Shown here: piece by piece, positions 1 through 7,339 of the stretch | Layout of the letters: every line of letters starts with the position of its first letter | How positions within the stretch are numbered: the first letter of the stretch is position 1 | Assembly: GCA_002715505.1 (NCBI GenBank) | Contig: PAZF01000004.1 | Coordinates: 18,376-82,375, forward strand | Source: Candidatus Pelagibacterales bacterium | Lineage (GTDB): Bacteria > Pseudomonadota > Alphaproteobacteria > TMED109 | Reading direction: 5' to 3' | Length of the DNA: 64,000 nucleotides | Notes under the pieces: generated by a model | The model's database searches: none | Told to the model about the DNA's origin: nothing | What the model saw: only the letters and a program-made list of their open reading frames with translations | Translations under genes and position numbers: made by a program

Positions 1-3
1 ATA

Positions 4-1188
4 ATGAATGAAGCAGTAATCGTATCAACAGCAAGAACCCCTATAGGTAAAGCTTACAGAGGTGCTTTTAATAATACGCACGGAGCCACCCTAGCAGGAC
101 ACGTCATAAAAGAGACACTTAATGAAGCGAAAGTAGATCCTCATAGTGTGGAAGATAGTATTATTGGATGTGCAATGCCTGAAGGTGCAACCGGGCAGAA
201 CATAGCAAGACAAGCTGCGATTAGAGCAGGATTGCCTGTAAATACGGCAGGTGTAACTCTTAATAGATTTTGTTCTTCAGGTATGCAAGCTATTACAATT
301 GCCGCTCAAAGGATCATGACTAATGAATTAGAAGTTGCTGTAGCTGGTGGAGTTGAATCAATTAGTTTAGTTCAAAATGATAAGCAAAATAATTTTATGG
401 TTCAAGAAGATTGGATAAGTAAGAATAAGCCAGAATTATATTACTCTATGATAGAAACAGCTGAAGTAGTTTCAAAAAGATATAATATTTCAAGAGAAAA
501 ACAAGATGAATATGGACTACAAAGTCAATTAAGAATGGCAAATGCACAACAAGCTGGCTATTTAGACAAGGAAATTTTTCCTCTTGAAACTACAAAAATT
601 GTAAAAAATAAAGAGACTGGAGAATTAACAGAAGAAAAGGTGAGATTAGAAAAAGATGAAGGAAACAGGCCCTCTACTACTTTAGAAGGATTGCAAAGCC
701 TTGATCCTGTAATGGGGCCAGAGTCATTTATTACTGCAGGAAATGCAAGCCAACTATCAGATGGAGCATCCGCTTGTTTAGTAATGAATGCTAAAAAAGC
801 TGAACAGCTTAACCTAGAGCCTCTTGGCTATTTTAGAGGAATGGCAGTATCAGGATTAGAACCAGATGAGATGGGAATAGGTCCGATTTACGCTGTACCT
901 AAGCTTCTTAATCTTTGTGGGTTAAAAATGAACGATATAGACTTATGGGAATTAAATGAAGCATTCGCTGTACAAGTAATATATTGTAAAGACAAACTAG
1001 GAATACCAAATGACATTCTTAATGTTAATGGAGGGTCTATAGCAATAGGACATCCTTATGGAATGACAGGAGCTCGTTTAGTAGGTCACGCTCTTTTGGA
1101 AGGAAAAAGAAGAAAAGCTAAAAATGTTGTGGTTACTATGTGCATAGGAGGCGGACAGGGTGCAGCAGGTTTATTTGAGGTTTGCTAA
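4..1188 (+). CDS. fadA: Acetyl-CoA acyltransferase (thiolase, degradative type)
   Basis: This 394-residue protein has the full thiolase length and motifs. The acyl-accepting cysteine is C90 in the NRFCSSGMQ segment, the NEAFA motif follows, and the catalytic His/Cys pair is H350 (GHPYG) and C380 (CIGGGQG). Thiolases of this class cleave 3-ketoacyl-CoA to acetyl-CoA and a shortened acyl-CoA in the cytoplasm. The ATG at position 4 gives the expected N-terminus ([13 protein letters not shown]), so the gene is complete although it begins at the window edge. A fadB-like partner may lie upstream, outside the window. The enoyl-CoA hydratase at about 32 kb could serve the same pathway but is not linked. 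An acetyl-CoA acetyltransferase role is the main alternative. Confidence 0.93.
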   Translation: MNEAVIVSTARTPIGKAYRGAFNNTHGATLAGHVIKETLNEAKVDPHSVEDSIIGCAMPEGATGQNIARQAAIRAGLPVNTAGVTLNRFCSSGMQAITIAAQRIMTNELEVAVAGGVESISLVQNDKQNNFMVQEDWISKNKPELYYSMIETAEVVSKRYNISREKQDEYGLQSQLRMANAQQAGYLDKEIFPLETTKIVKNKETGELTEEKVRLEKDEGNRPSTTLEGLQSLDPVMGPESFITAGNASQLSDGASACLVMNAKKAEQLNLEPLGYFRGMAVSGLEPDEMGIGPIYAVPKLLNLCGLKMNDIDLWELNEAFAVQVIYCKDKLGIPNDILNVNGGSIAIGHPYGMTGARLVGHALLEGKRRKAKNVVVTMCIGGGQGAAGLFEVC

Positions 1189-1203
1189 ATTGAGTGTTTA
1201 ATA

Positions 1204-1569
1204 ATGGAATTAAAAATAGAAAAACTATTTAAAAGTCTAGTTTTAGTTAATGGCTTAATATCTGTTATAATAACAATCAAGATTTTTAATAAAAATAACT
1301 ATAATCTAGAATATATATCCACTGGCCTTTTAATAATGACAATTTATGCAGGAATATGGTTTTTTTCACTCTATAAAATATATAATTTTTCTAAGTTTGG
1401 GCTTAGACTATATATATCTTTGACGTTTTTAGGATTTTTATTCAATATATTATCGAATTTATCTTTTTTAGATAAATATTTATATTTACTAACTTTAGCT
1501 GAACACATGATTATAGGCTCTATTTTGACTTTTTCCTACTTTTCTAAAGTAAAATTAAAATTTAAATAA
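1204..1569 (+). CDS. Small four-helix membrane protein, unknown function
   Basis: I do not recognise this 121-residue protein. It has four hydrophobic stretches, roughly residues 10-28, 38-58, 66-86 and 92-115, joined by short polar loops. It ends in a lysine-rich tail, so it is most likely a compact inner-membrane protein. It starts 15 bases after the thiolase stop codon and is probably cotranscribed with it. A strong hairpin terminator follows. No catalytic or binding motif is visible, and the thiolase link may be positional only. Confidence 0.6.
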   Translation: MELKIEKLFKSLVLVNGLISVIITIKIFNKNNYNLEYISTGLLIMTIYAGIWFFSLYKIYNFSKFGLRLYISLTFLGFLFNILSNLSFLDKYLYLLTLAEHMIIGSILTFSYFSKVKLKFK

Positions 1570-1610
1570 ATTAGGCATGAAAAATGTATAGGATTTAATG
1601 TAGTCCTCCT

Positions 1611-1645
1611 TTAAGAGAGGCTATTTAGCCTCTCTTAATCTTTTT
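1611..1645 (+). terminator. Rho-independent terminator
   Basis: A perfect 12-bp inverted repeat (arms 1611-1622 and 1627-1638, four-base loop) is followed by a T-rich run. It closes the thiolase/membrane-protein unit before marC. Confidence 0.85.
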
Positions 1646-1686
1646 ATAATAGTTTCTATTAAAATTATTTTAATATATATTTAATT

Positions 1687-2310
1687 ATGTTTTTAGAAAC
1701 TACAGAAATTTTTACTAGATCATTTATTCTCTATTTTGTAGTAATTGACCCACTTGGAACAGTGGCTATATTCCTTACCTTGTTGCAAAAAATTAAAGAA
1801 AATAAATATAAAATTGCTGTTGAAGCTTCTTTTCTAGCATTTTTAATTTTATTATTTTTTTTTATAATGGGAAAATCAATTATTAGTCATTTAAATATTT
1901 CTTTGTATTCATTCAAAATAGCAGGTGGCATTATATTATTGCTTATAGCCATAGAGATGTTGTTGGACAAAAGATCAGCACGTAAAGAAAAATCTGTTTC
2001 ATCGAAATCAATAACAACATCAGTTTTTCCTCTTGCTATACCTCTGCTTGCTGGTCCTGCTGCCATAACCTCAGTTATAGTCTCAAGTAGTTCTACATCC
2101 GGAAATTTAATGTATAGTATTTCGCATATTTTTTCCTTATTTCTAGTTTTATCTATTACTTGTATTTTATTTTTAATAATAATTAAGTCAGAAAAATTTA
2201 TTTCTAAAAAAATTTTGTTAGTCTTATCGAGAATTATTGCGATTATTTTGGCAGCGCTTTCTATTCAGTTCATAATTGATGGATTAAGTGAAGCAATTAA
2301 AACTTTTTAA
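1687..2310 (+). CDS. MarC family integral membrane protein
   Basis: The 207-residue protein matches the MarC/UPF0056 family in length and pattern. The N-terminal helix carries IDPLGTVAIFLTL, the third helix has AGGIILLLIAIEML, and the centre has FPLAIPLLAGPAAITSVIV. Six membrane spans are predicted by eye. The family sits in the inner membrane. Its transport role is unproven, and the old link to multiple antibiotic resistance was not upheld for E. coli MarC. The gene stands alone after a terminator, with an AT-rich upstream region. Confidence 0.88.
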   Translation: MFLETTEIFTRSFILYFVVIDPLGTVAIFLTLLQKIKENKYKIAVEASFLAFLILLFFFIMGKSIISHLNISLYSFKIAGGIILLLIAIEMLLDKRSARKEKSVSSKSITTSVFPLAIPLLAGPAAITSVIVSSSSTSGNLMYSISHIFSLFLVLSITCILFLIIIKSEKFISKKILLVLSRIIAIILAALSIQFIIDGLSEAIKTF

Positions 2311-2372
2311 TATTTATAGATTTTTATATATTAGAGTATATATTACATAATAATAATGAAAGGAGGTGGTCT

Positions 2373-2423
2373 ATGTCTAAAATTTTAGATCTAGTCACTT
2401 TCTATCATCGTATAGAAAGTTGA
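2373..2423 (+). CDS. Candidate 16-residue small protein or leader peptide
   Basis: A very strong ribosome binding site (AGGAGGTGG, starting at 2361) lies six bases before an ATG that opens a 16-codon ORF. It encodes MSKILDLVTFYHRIES and ends in TGA. The Shine-Dalgarno match is better than that of most full-length genes in the window, which argues for real translation. The peptide has no run of one amino acid, so classical amino-acid attenuation is not obvious. The last third of the ORF lies in a hairpin, and a second hairpin follows before the secreted-protein gene at 2484. It could be a regulatory leader or a free-standing microprotein. Confidence 0.5.
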   Translation: MSKILDLVTFYHRIES

Positions 2424-2464
2424 TTATTTGAAATTAGGTGGGGAGACAAAAATATCTCCTCACC
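2397..2464 (+). promoter_or_regulatory. Tandem hairpins in the 5' leader of the 2484 gene
   Basis: Hairpin 1 has perfect 9-bp arms at 2397-2405 and 2412-2420, inside the small ORF. Hairpin 2 has 10-bp arms at 2437-2446 and 2455-2464 (one G-T pair), followed by ATTTTATT. The CTCCT of hairpin 2's right arm could also pair with the AGGAG of the small ORF's ribosome binding site. That gives a possible switch between alternative folds. Hairpin 2 may instead be a weak terminator. Confidence 0.45.
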
Positions 2465-2483
2465 ATTTTATTAGGAGAATATT

Positions 2484-2717
2484 ATGAAAAAATCTTTTAT
2501 ATTAATTATATTTGCAGCTTTTATAAGCTCAAATCTATTTGCCGGATGCATGAAAGGTGAAATTAATCAAATTGATGCAAAACTAAAAAATACAAATATT
2601 AGTGAGAAGCAAAAAAGTGAAGTTATAGAATTAAGAAGTTTAGTGGTAGAAAATGAACACAGTAATTCTGAATTAGCGTTTCAAAGTTATGAGAAGGCTA
2701 TGAGCATTCTTAATTAA
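2484..2717 (+). CDS. Small exported protein, unknown function
   Basis: This 77-residue protein begins with a clear signal peptide (two lysines, a hydrophobic core, then LFAGC). Cleavage could be by signal peptidase I after LFA. It could also be by signal peptidase II before the cysteine, although Phe at the -3 position is a poor lipobox. The mature part is about 55 residues, polar and helical, with a glutamate/lysine pattern that could form a short coiled coil. It has its own ribosome binding site (TTAGGAG) and follows the leader region with two hairpins. No family is recognised. Confidence 0.65.
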   Translation: MKKSFILIIFAAFISSNLFAGCMKGEINQIDAKLKNTNISEKQKSEVIELRSLVVENEHSNSELAFQSYEKAMSILN

Positions 2718-2728
2718 TTATTTAACAG

Positions 2729-2767
2729 AGAGTTTACAGCTATATAGTTGTAAACTCTTTTGCTTTT
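2729..2767 (+). terminator. Rho-independent terminator
   Basis: Ten-bp arms at 2729-2738 and 2749-2758 are followed by TTTGCTTTTTTTT. It terminates the small exported-protein gene and overlaps the 3' end of the convergent symporter gene. Confidence 0.82.
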
Positions 2768-4209
2768 TTTTCCTCTTCTGGTCCTTGACTAATAAAAATA
2801 CTTCCCATAATTACTATAAGAACATTTACTATCAGTCCTAAAAGACCTGCATGTAAATCATAAATACTATTCTCAGCAAAATATTGATAGTAAATAGTAA
2901 CTATTACTCCCCCTGTTAAACCCAAAATAATAGATTTAGCATTTGCTCTTTTATAGAAAAGTGCTGCATATACTCCTGGAGCTAATTGGGCTATAGGACC
3001 ATAAGCACCTAATAAAAGTTGAATAAGTCCGTCACTGCCAAATATTGCTATAAAATAAGATATAAAGCCAACTAAGAAAACCGCTGCCCTCATTATCCAT
3101 AATTCAATATTCTCTTTAATTGCTGGAAATAATGCTTTACAAATATCTCTACCGAATGAAACTGAGGCTCCATGAGTAATAGCATCAGAAGAAGACATTG
3201 CAGCTGCTAATGCTCCTGCACCCACAATACCATATAAAATTCCTGAATTAGTTAAATGATTAGTTATTAGATAGGGTAAAATTTGTCCTGGTCTTTCTAA
3301 TTCAGTCTGTGGGACTACTCCTATTCCTGAAAAGCCTATAAACAAAACTGGTATTAGAAATAATGCAAATATTGGGTAGACAGCTACAGTTGTTTTTATT
3401 CTTCTTTCAGTAGTAGTAAATGATTTTGTAAATAAGTGTGGCCACATAACAAACCCGATCATTGAAATAATTATGTTACTACTATACCTTGCCTCAGACA
3501 TTAAAGAATTTTCTTTTCCTATTACTAAAAAATCAATATTTTCTTGTGCTATTTTCACAAACATATCACTCACTCCTTCATGCAGAGTATTTATAAAATA
3601 TATTCCTAAAACCCATGCAATAGTTAGCATTAAAATTGCTTGAAATACATCACTCCATGCCGCACCTCTAACGCCACTAGTTGCAACATAAATAACAACA
3701 ATACCAAAAGAAAATAGAGCGCCTAACCAATAAGGAATATTTCCATATGTTAAAACATTAAATATATAGGCCATACCTTTAATTTGCAAAGTTAAGTAAG
3801 GAATAAATGCTAAAATAGCAACTATTCCTACTAAAACTGTTAACACTCTAGACTGAAATCTGTCACCTAAAAAATCTCCCATCGTAATATAGTTATTTTT
3901 TTTTCCTATTTTGGAAACTTTTGGTCCTATAACATACCAAGGCATTAAACCAAGTGTACAATATACCAATATATAAAATGAAGCTGCACCTTTTGAATAA
4001 GCCCACCCTGGTCCTCCTAAAAAGGCAAATGCAGAAAATATTGTACCTCCCATTAAAAACCACATTATAAATAGATTGAAAGATCTATCTCCAACTGCAT
4101 ATTCTGATAAAGAAAAAAAAGATCTTCCTCTACCTGCCATAATACCAATAATAAATGCTAAAATTAAATATCCAGAGATGGCTACTAGTGCTATATGCCA
4201 TTTTTCCAT
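2740..4209 (-). CDS. Sodium:solute symporter family (SSS) permease
   Basis: The 489-residue protein is of usual length for the SSS family and has about 13 hydrophobic spans. The family pattern shows in an N-terminal YLILAFIIGIMAGRG helix, a YAVGDRSFN segment, the GVRGAAWSDVFQAILML region typical of sodium site helices, and GAGALAAAMSSSDAITHG. It should couple sodium entry to uptake of an organic solute, but the substrate cannot be read from sequence. The gene follows the DUF3311 gene by three bases and glyoxalase I further upstream, so all three probably form one transcript. Two-component SSS systems with a tiny DUF3311 partner are known. Confidence 0.88.
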   Translation of the reverse strand: MEKWHIALVAISGYLILAFIIGIMAGRGRSFFSLSEYAVGDRSFNLFIMWFLMGGTIFSAFAFLGGPGWAYSKGAASFYILVYCTLGLMPWYVIGPKVSKIGKKNNYITMGDFLGDRFQSRVLTVLVGIVAILAFIPYLTLQIKGMAYIFNVLTYGNIPYWLGALFSFGIVVIYVATSGVRGAAWSDVFQAILMLTIAWVLGIYFINTLHEGVSDMFVKIAQENIDFLVIGKENSLMSEARYSSNIIISMIGFVMWPHLFTKSFTTTERRIKTTVAVYPIFALFLIPVLFIGFSGIGVVPQTELERPGQILPYLITNHLTNSGILYGIVGAGALAAAMSSSDAITHGASVSFGRDICKALFPAIKENIELWIMRAAVFLVGFISYFIAIFGSDGLIQLLLGAYGPIAQLAPGVYAALFYKRANAKSIILGLTGGVIVTIYYQYFAENSIYDLHAGLLGLIVNVLIVIMGSIFISQGPEEEKKAKEFTTI

Positions 4210-4212
4210 AAT

Positions 4213-4419
4213 TTATTTATCCTTATCTATTAATAAAAATATTACTATTCCTATAAACTGAAAAATTATACAACTTACTATCCAAAATAGAGAAAAAGGT
4301 ATCCCTAAAACAAACGGAGTTACTTTATTTCCAATTTCAAATAAAGGAAATATCAATAACAAAAGAATTAAAATACTAAATAAAATAAAGTACAAATCTA
4401 TCTTATTTCTTCTATTCAC
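4213..4419 (-). CDS. DUF3311 small membrane partner of the symporter
   Basis: This 68-residue protein has two membrane spans separated by the segment [12 protein letters not shown], which fits the conserved GIPF core of DUF3311. Such proteins are commonly encoded directly next to SSS symporters, as here. By analogy with other small symporter partners it may stabilise or complete the transporter. Its start overlaps the glyoxalase stop by eight bases and its stop lies three bases before the symporter start, which suggests translational coupling. Confidence 0.75.
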   Translation of the reverse strand: MNRRNKIDLYFILFSILILLLLIFPLFEIGNKVTPFVLGIPFSLFWIVSCIIFQFIGIVIFLLIDKDK

Positions 4420-4963
4420 CTTCAGTTGTGCTTTTTTCTATCATATTAGCTTGTAGAATTTCTATCCAGTATCCATCTGGGTCTGTGATAAAAGCCAAGC
4501 CTTTCATTTTGCCGTCATCAGGTCTTTTAACAAAATTTACCCCCAACTTTTCGAATCTTTCAGAAGCTTTATATACATCTGGAACAGAAAACCCTATATG
4601 GCCAAAACCTTGCGGTTCTTTATTACCATCATGATATTTAAAATTATTATCATCTTCTGTTCCCCAATTATGAGTAAGTTCTAACATTGCCCTTTGATTA
4701 AATGTCCAAGTAGTTCTAGAATCATCATTGTCAGGAACATTTTTATCATCTACATCATTTGGCATTGCCAAAAAATAAAGTGTAAATTTCATTTCAGGAA
4801 AGTCTAGCTTTCTATATAGTTTCATACCAATTATTCTAGTATAGAAATCTAAAGAAATTTTGGGATCTTTGATTCTAAGCATTGTCTGATTAAAAACAAA
4901 AGATTGTGTTTCTTCATCAACGTTTTCGCATAGTCCTTCTTGTTTTTCATGGTGTCTACTCAT
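4412..4963 (-). CDS. gloA: Lactoylglutathione lyase (glyoxalase I)
   Basis: The 183-residue protein has the longer glyoxalase I form, like the human enzyme, with its internal insertion ([17 protein letters not shown]). Metal ligands are visible: Gln in FNQTMLRI, Glu in LELTHNWG, His in GFGHIGFSV and Glu in YWIEILQ. It isomerises the methylglyoxal-glutathione hemithioacetal to S-lactoylglutathione in the cytoplasm. It heads a minus-strand unit with DUF3311 and the SSS symporter, so the imported substrate might generate methylglyoxal, but that link is inference. The upstream gap of 166 bases is shared with the iron-box promoter of the divergent dehydrogenase unit. Confidence 0.92.
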   Translation of the reverse strand: MSRHHEKQEGLCENVDEETQSFVFNQTMLRIKDPKISLDFYTRIIGMKLYRKLDFPEMKFTLYFLAMPNDVDDKNVPDNDDSRTTWTFNQRAMLELTHNWGTEDDNNFKYHDGNKEPQGFGHIGFSVPDVYKASERFEKLGVNFVKRPDDGKMKGLAFITDPDGYWIEILQANMIEKSTTEGE

Positions 4964-5044
4964 ATTAAAACATCCTTAATTAATTTAATTACTAACTATA
5001 CTACAAAAATATAATCTATTTTTGAAGCTAAATTAAAATAAATA

Positions 5045-5073
5045 TTGCTTTAAAAAAAATACTATAATATTAT
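5045..5073 (+). promoter_or_regulatory. Predicted sigma-70 promoter of the first GMC cassette
   Basis: TTGCTT (5045-5050) and TATTAT (5068-5073) are separated by 17 bases. The -10 element directly abuts the Fur-like operator, so a bound repressor would cover the start site. Confidence 0.5.
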
Positions 5074-5105
5074 GAGAATGAGAATCATTACTAATAGGAA
5101 TGATT
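5074..5105 (+). promoter_or_regulatory. Fur-box-like operator
   Basis: The 19 bases at 5074-5092 match the classical Fur consensus (GATAATGATAATCATTATC) at 15 positions by my count. The core is GAATGAGAATCATTA. The sequence continues into an inverted repeat, AATCATT (5083-5089) with AATGATT (5099-5105), which may be a second overlapping site. It lies just downstream of a predicted -10 element and about 25 bases before the start codon at 5130. A fur gene is present at 59591-60022. I infer repression of the downstream cassette when iron is plentiful. Confidence 0.65.
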
Positions 5106-5129
5106 ATTATTATAAAGGAGGAGTAATAT

Positions 5130-5705
5130 ATGAATATTTCTAGAAGAAATTTTATTTTTGGTTCGATTGCATCTAGTGTATTTATTTCTTTATGGGATAT
5201 AGATCCATCTAAAGCTGAAATAAAAATAGGTGATAACCCTGAAGATAAAAAGCTTTTAATGAAAATGTGTAGAGATGTTTACCCACATGACAGGTTCCCT
5301 GAAGGTCCTTATGAGAAAACAGCTGCTGATGTTATTTCAAAAGGAAATAAAGGTTCTGAAAATAAAGCTATGTTATCTGAAGGCATTGAGAGCCTTAAAA
5401 AAGTTAAATACGGTAAGATGAATTTTAAAAAATCTACTAAGTATTTAAAAAAAATTGAAAGTTCTAAATTTTTTCAACACGTTAGGAGCACAACTGTAGT
5501 CACTTTATACAATGACCCTGAAGTATGGGGTTTGCTTGGCTATGAAGGCGCTAGTTTTGATAAAGGTGGATATATAAATAGGGGTTTTAATGATCTTGAT
5601 TGGCTACCAGAGCCAAGAATAGAAGAACATCCTGATTTAGCCGCTTTTTTAAAGGCAGATCCTAATAGATTAGCTGCAATTGAAGAAATGATCAAAACTA
5701 ATTAG
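5130..5705 (+). CDS. Gluconate 2-dehydrogenase subunit 3 family protein (Tat hitchhiker subunit)
   Basis: The 191-residue protein opens with a twin-arginine signal (SRRNFIFGSIASSVFISLW). In its second half it shows the subunit 3 pattern, including TLYNDPEVWGLLGYEGASFDKGGYINRGFNDLDWLPEPR. In FAD-dependent gluconate, fructose and glucose dehydrogenases this subunit folds with the flavoprotein and carries it through the Tat pathway to the periplasm. The strong ribosome binding site AAAGGAGGAG precedes the ATG. The flavoprotein gene follows after ten bases. A Fur-like operator lies upstream, so the pair is probably iron-controlled. A homologous subunit is encoded at 8924-9478. Confidence 0.88.
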   Translation: MNISRRNFIFGSIASSVFISLWDIDPSKAEIKIGDNPEDKKLLMKMCRDVYPHDRFPEGPYEKTAADVISKGNKGSENKAMLSEGIESLKKVKYGKMNFKKSTKYLKKIESSKFFQHVRSTTVVTLYNDPEVWGLLGYEGASFDKGGYINRGFNDLDWLPEPRIEEHPDLAAFLKADPNRLAAIEEMIKTN

Positions 5706-5715
5706 GGAGGAATAA

Positions 5716-7281
5716 ATGAAAAAAATAGATCAAAAAGAAAAAGCAGTAGTAATTATTGGCTCAGGTGCTGGTGGAGGTACTATGGCTTATGAGCTTACTA
5801 AAGCAGGAATACCTTGCGTTTGTTTAGAGGCAGGTCCTTTTCATAAAAAAGAGGATTACGTTAATGATGAATGGGGCGCTTTCCTACAAATGGCTTGGTT
5901 AGACACAAGAACGACTAGTGGAAATTGGAGAGTCGCAAAAGATTTTTCTGGTCTTCCAACCTGGCTTTGTAAAGCTGTTGGTGGAACAACTACTCACTGG
6001 GCTGGAGCAACTCCAAGATTTATGGATTATGAATTTAAAACTAAATCCACTTACGGAAAAGTAAAAGGAGCTAGCCTTTTAGATTGGCCAGTAAGTTTGA
6101 AAGACATGGAGCCTTATTATACTAGAGCTGAAGACGCAATAGGATCAACTCATAGAGGAGGAAGACCTGCGCTTCCAGCAAATAATAATTATAAGGTTTT
6201 TGCTGAAGGCGCTAAAAGAGTAGGATATAAGTATTATGCTACCGGTCCTTATGGCACAAACGCTGCGCCATATGATGGAAGACCTGGTTCTATTCAAGAT
6301 GGTTTCAATTTTCAAGGCGATAAGAATGGTTCAAAATGGAGCACTGCTAAAAGAGAAATACCAAGAGCGCTACAAACTAACCTTCTTGATTTGAGAACTG
6401 ATTCCCATGTTACTAGGATAACTCATGACAAAAATGGCATGGTAGACGGAGTCATTTACAGAGACGTTGATGGAAATGAACAAAGACAGGAAGCTAAAGT
6501 AGTAATTTTATCAGGTAATTCAATAGAATCACCTAGATTACTTTTAATGAGTGATTCTTCAATGTTTCCAGATGGTCTAGCTAATAGTTCTGGTGAGGTA
6601 GGAAGAAATTATATGAGACACCTAACCGGGTCAATGTATGCTAGGTTTGAAAAGCCAGTAAATTTCTATAGAGGAGAAACAATGGCAGGTTTCTGTGCTG
6701 ACGAAGTAAAGCATAACCCAAAAAGGGGTTTTGTTGGCGGCTATTATATGGAAACTCTTGCTCTGGGACCTGCATTTTTAGGGAGCTTTTTAGAACCTGG
6801 TGGATGGGGTAGAGAGTTTACTAACATGATGGACGGATATGAAAATATTGCCGGTATGTGGATTGTTGGTGAGGATATGCCTCAATCTAAAAATAGGATC
6901 ACATTAAATACTGATGTTAAAGATCAATATGGAAATCCAGTACCAAATGTTCACTTTGACGAACATCCTAATGATATTGCAATGAGAACCTATGCTTATG
7001 AAAAAGCTGAAGATTTATATAATTCAGTAGGGGCTGTTCAGACTTGGAGAACACCTCCTTATCCATCAACTCACAACTTAGGAACTAACAGAATGAGTGC
7101 AAAACCTAAGGATGGAGTTGTTAATAAGTGGGGAAGGACTCATGATATAAAGAACTTATATATTGCTGATGGTTCAGTCATGACAACTGGCGCAGCTGCA
7201 AATCCAACTTTAACTATTACTGCTTTATCTATACGTTTTAGTGAAAACGTAATAAGTGAGATAAAGAAGGGTAATATATAA
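5716..7281 (+). CDS. GMC-family FAD dehydrogenase lacking the Fe-S cysteines (gluconate 2-dehydrogenase flavoprotein-like)
   Basis: The 521-residue flavoprotein has the FAD-binding motif IGSGAGGG near residues 14-21, an AVGGTTTHWAGA segment near 87-98, and the GMC active-site pair H453 (STHNLG) and N496 (ANPTLT). It should oxidise a sugar, polyol or sugar acid in the periplasm after export with the Tat-tagged subunit encoded just upstream. Compared with the paralog at 7340-8917, the three cysteines expected to hold an Fe-S cluster are S192, N198 and D202, and another cysteine is N458. No cytochrome c subunit is encoded nearby, so the electron acceptor is unknown. I read it as a cluster-free isozyme expressed under iron limitation. 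The substrate cannot be named. Confidence 0.88.
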   Translation: MKKIDQKEKAVVIIGSGAGGGTMAYELTKAGIPCVCLEAGPFHKKEDYVNDEWGAFLQMAWLDTRTTSGNWRVAKDFSGLPTWLCKAVGGTTTHWAGATPRFMDYEFKTKSTYGKVKGASLLDWPVSLKDMEPYYTRAEDAIGSTHRGGRPALPANNNYKVFAEGAKRVGYKYYATGPYGTNAAPYDGRPGSIQDGFNFQGDKNGSKWSTAKREIPRALQTNLLDLRTDSHVTRITHDKNGMVDGVIYRDVDGNEQRQEAKVVILSGNSIESPRLLLMSDSSMFPDGLANSSGEVGRNYMRHLTGSMYARFEKPVNFYRGETMAGFCADEVKHNPKRGFVGGYYMETLALGPAFLGSFLEPGGWGREFTNMMDGYENIAGMWIVGEDMPQSKNRITLNTDVKDQYGNPVPNVHFDEHPNDIAMRTYAYEKAEDLYNSVGAVQTWRTPPYPSTHNLGTNRMSAKPKDGVVNKWGRTHDIKNLYIADGSVMTTGAAANPTLTITALSIRFSENVISEIKKGNI

Positions 7282-7289
7282 AATTAAAT

Positions 7290-7328
7290 AAGACTCTTCT
7301 ATTTATAAAAAAATAGAAGAGTCTTTTA
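7290..7328. terminator. Bidirectional terminator between convergent GMC genes
   Basis: Perfect 15-bp arms at 7290-7304 and 7311-7325 with a six-base loop are flanked by A-rich and T-rich sequence on either side. It can stop transcription from both convergent cassettes. Confidence 0.88.
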
Positions 7329-7339
7329 TCAATTAAAAT

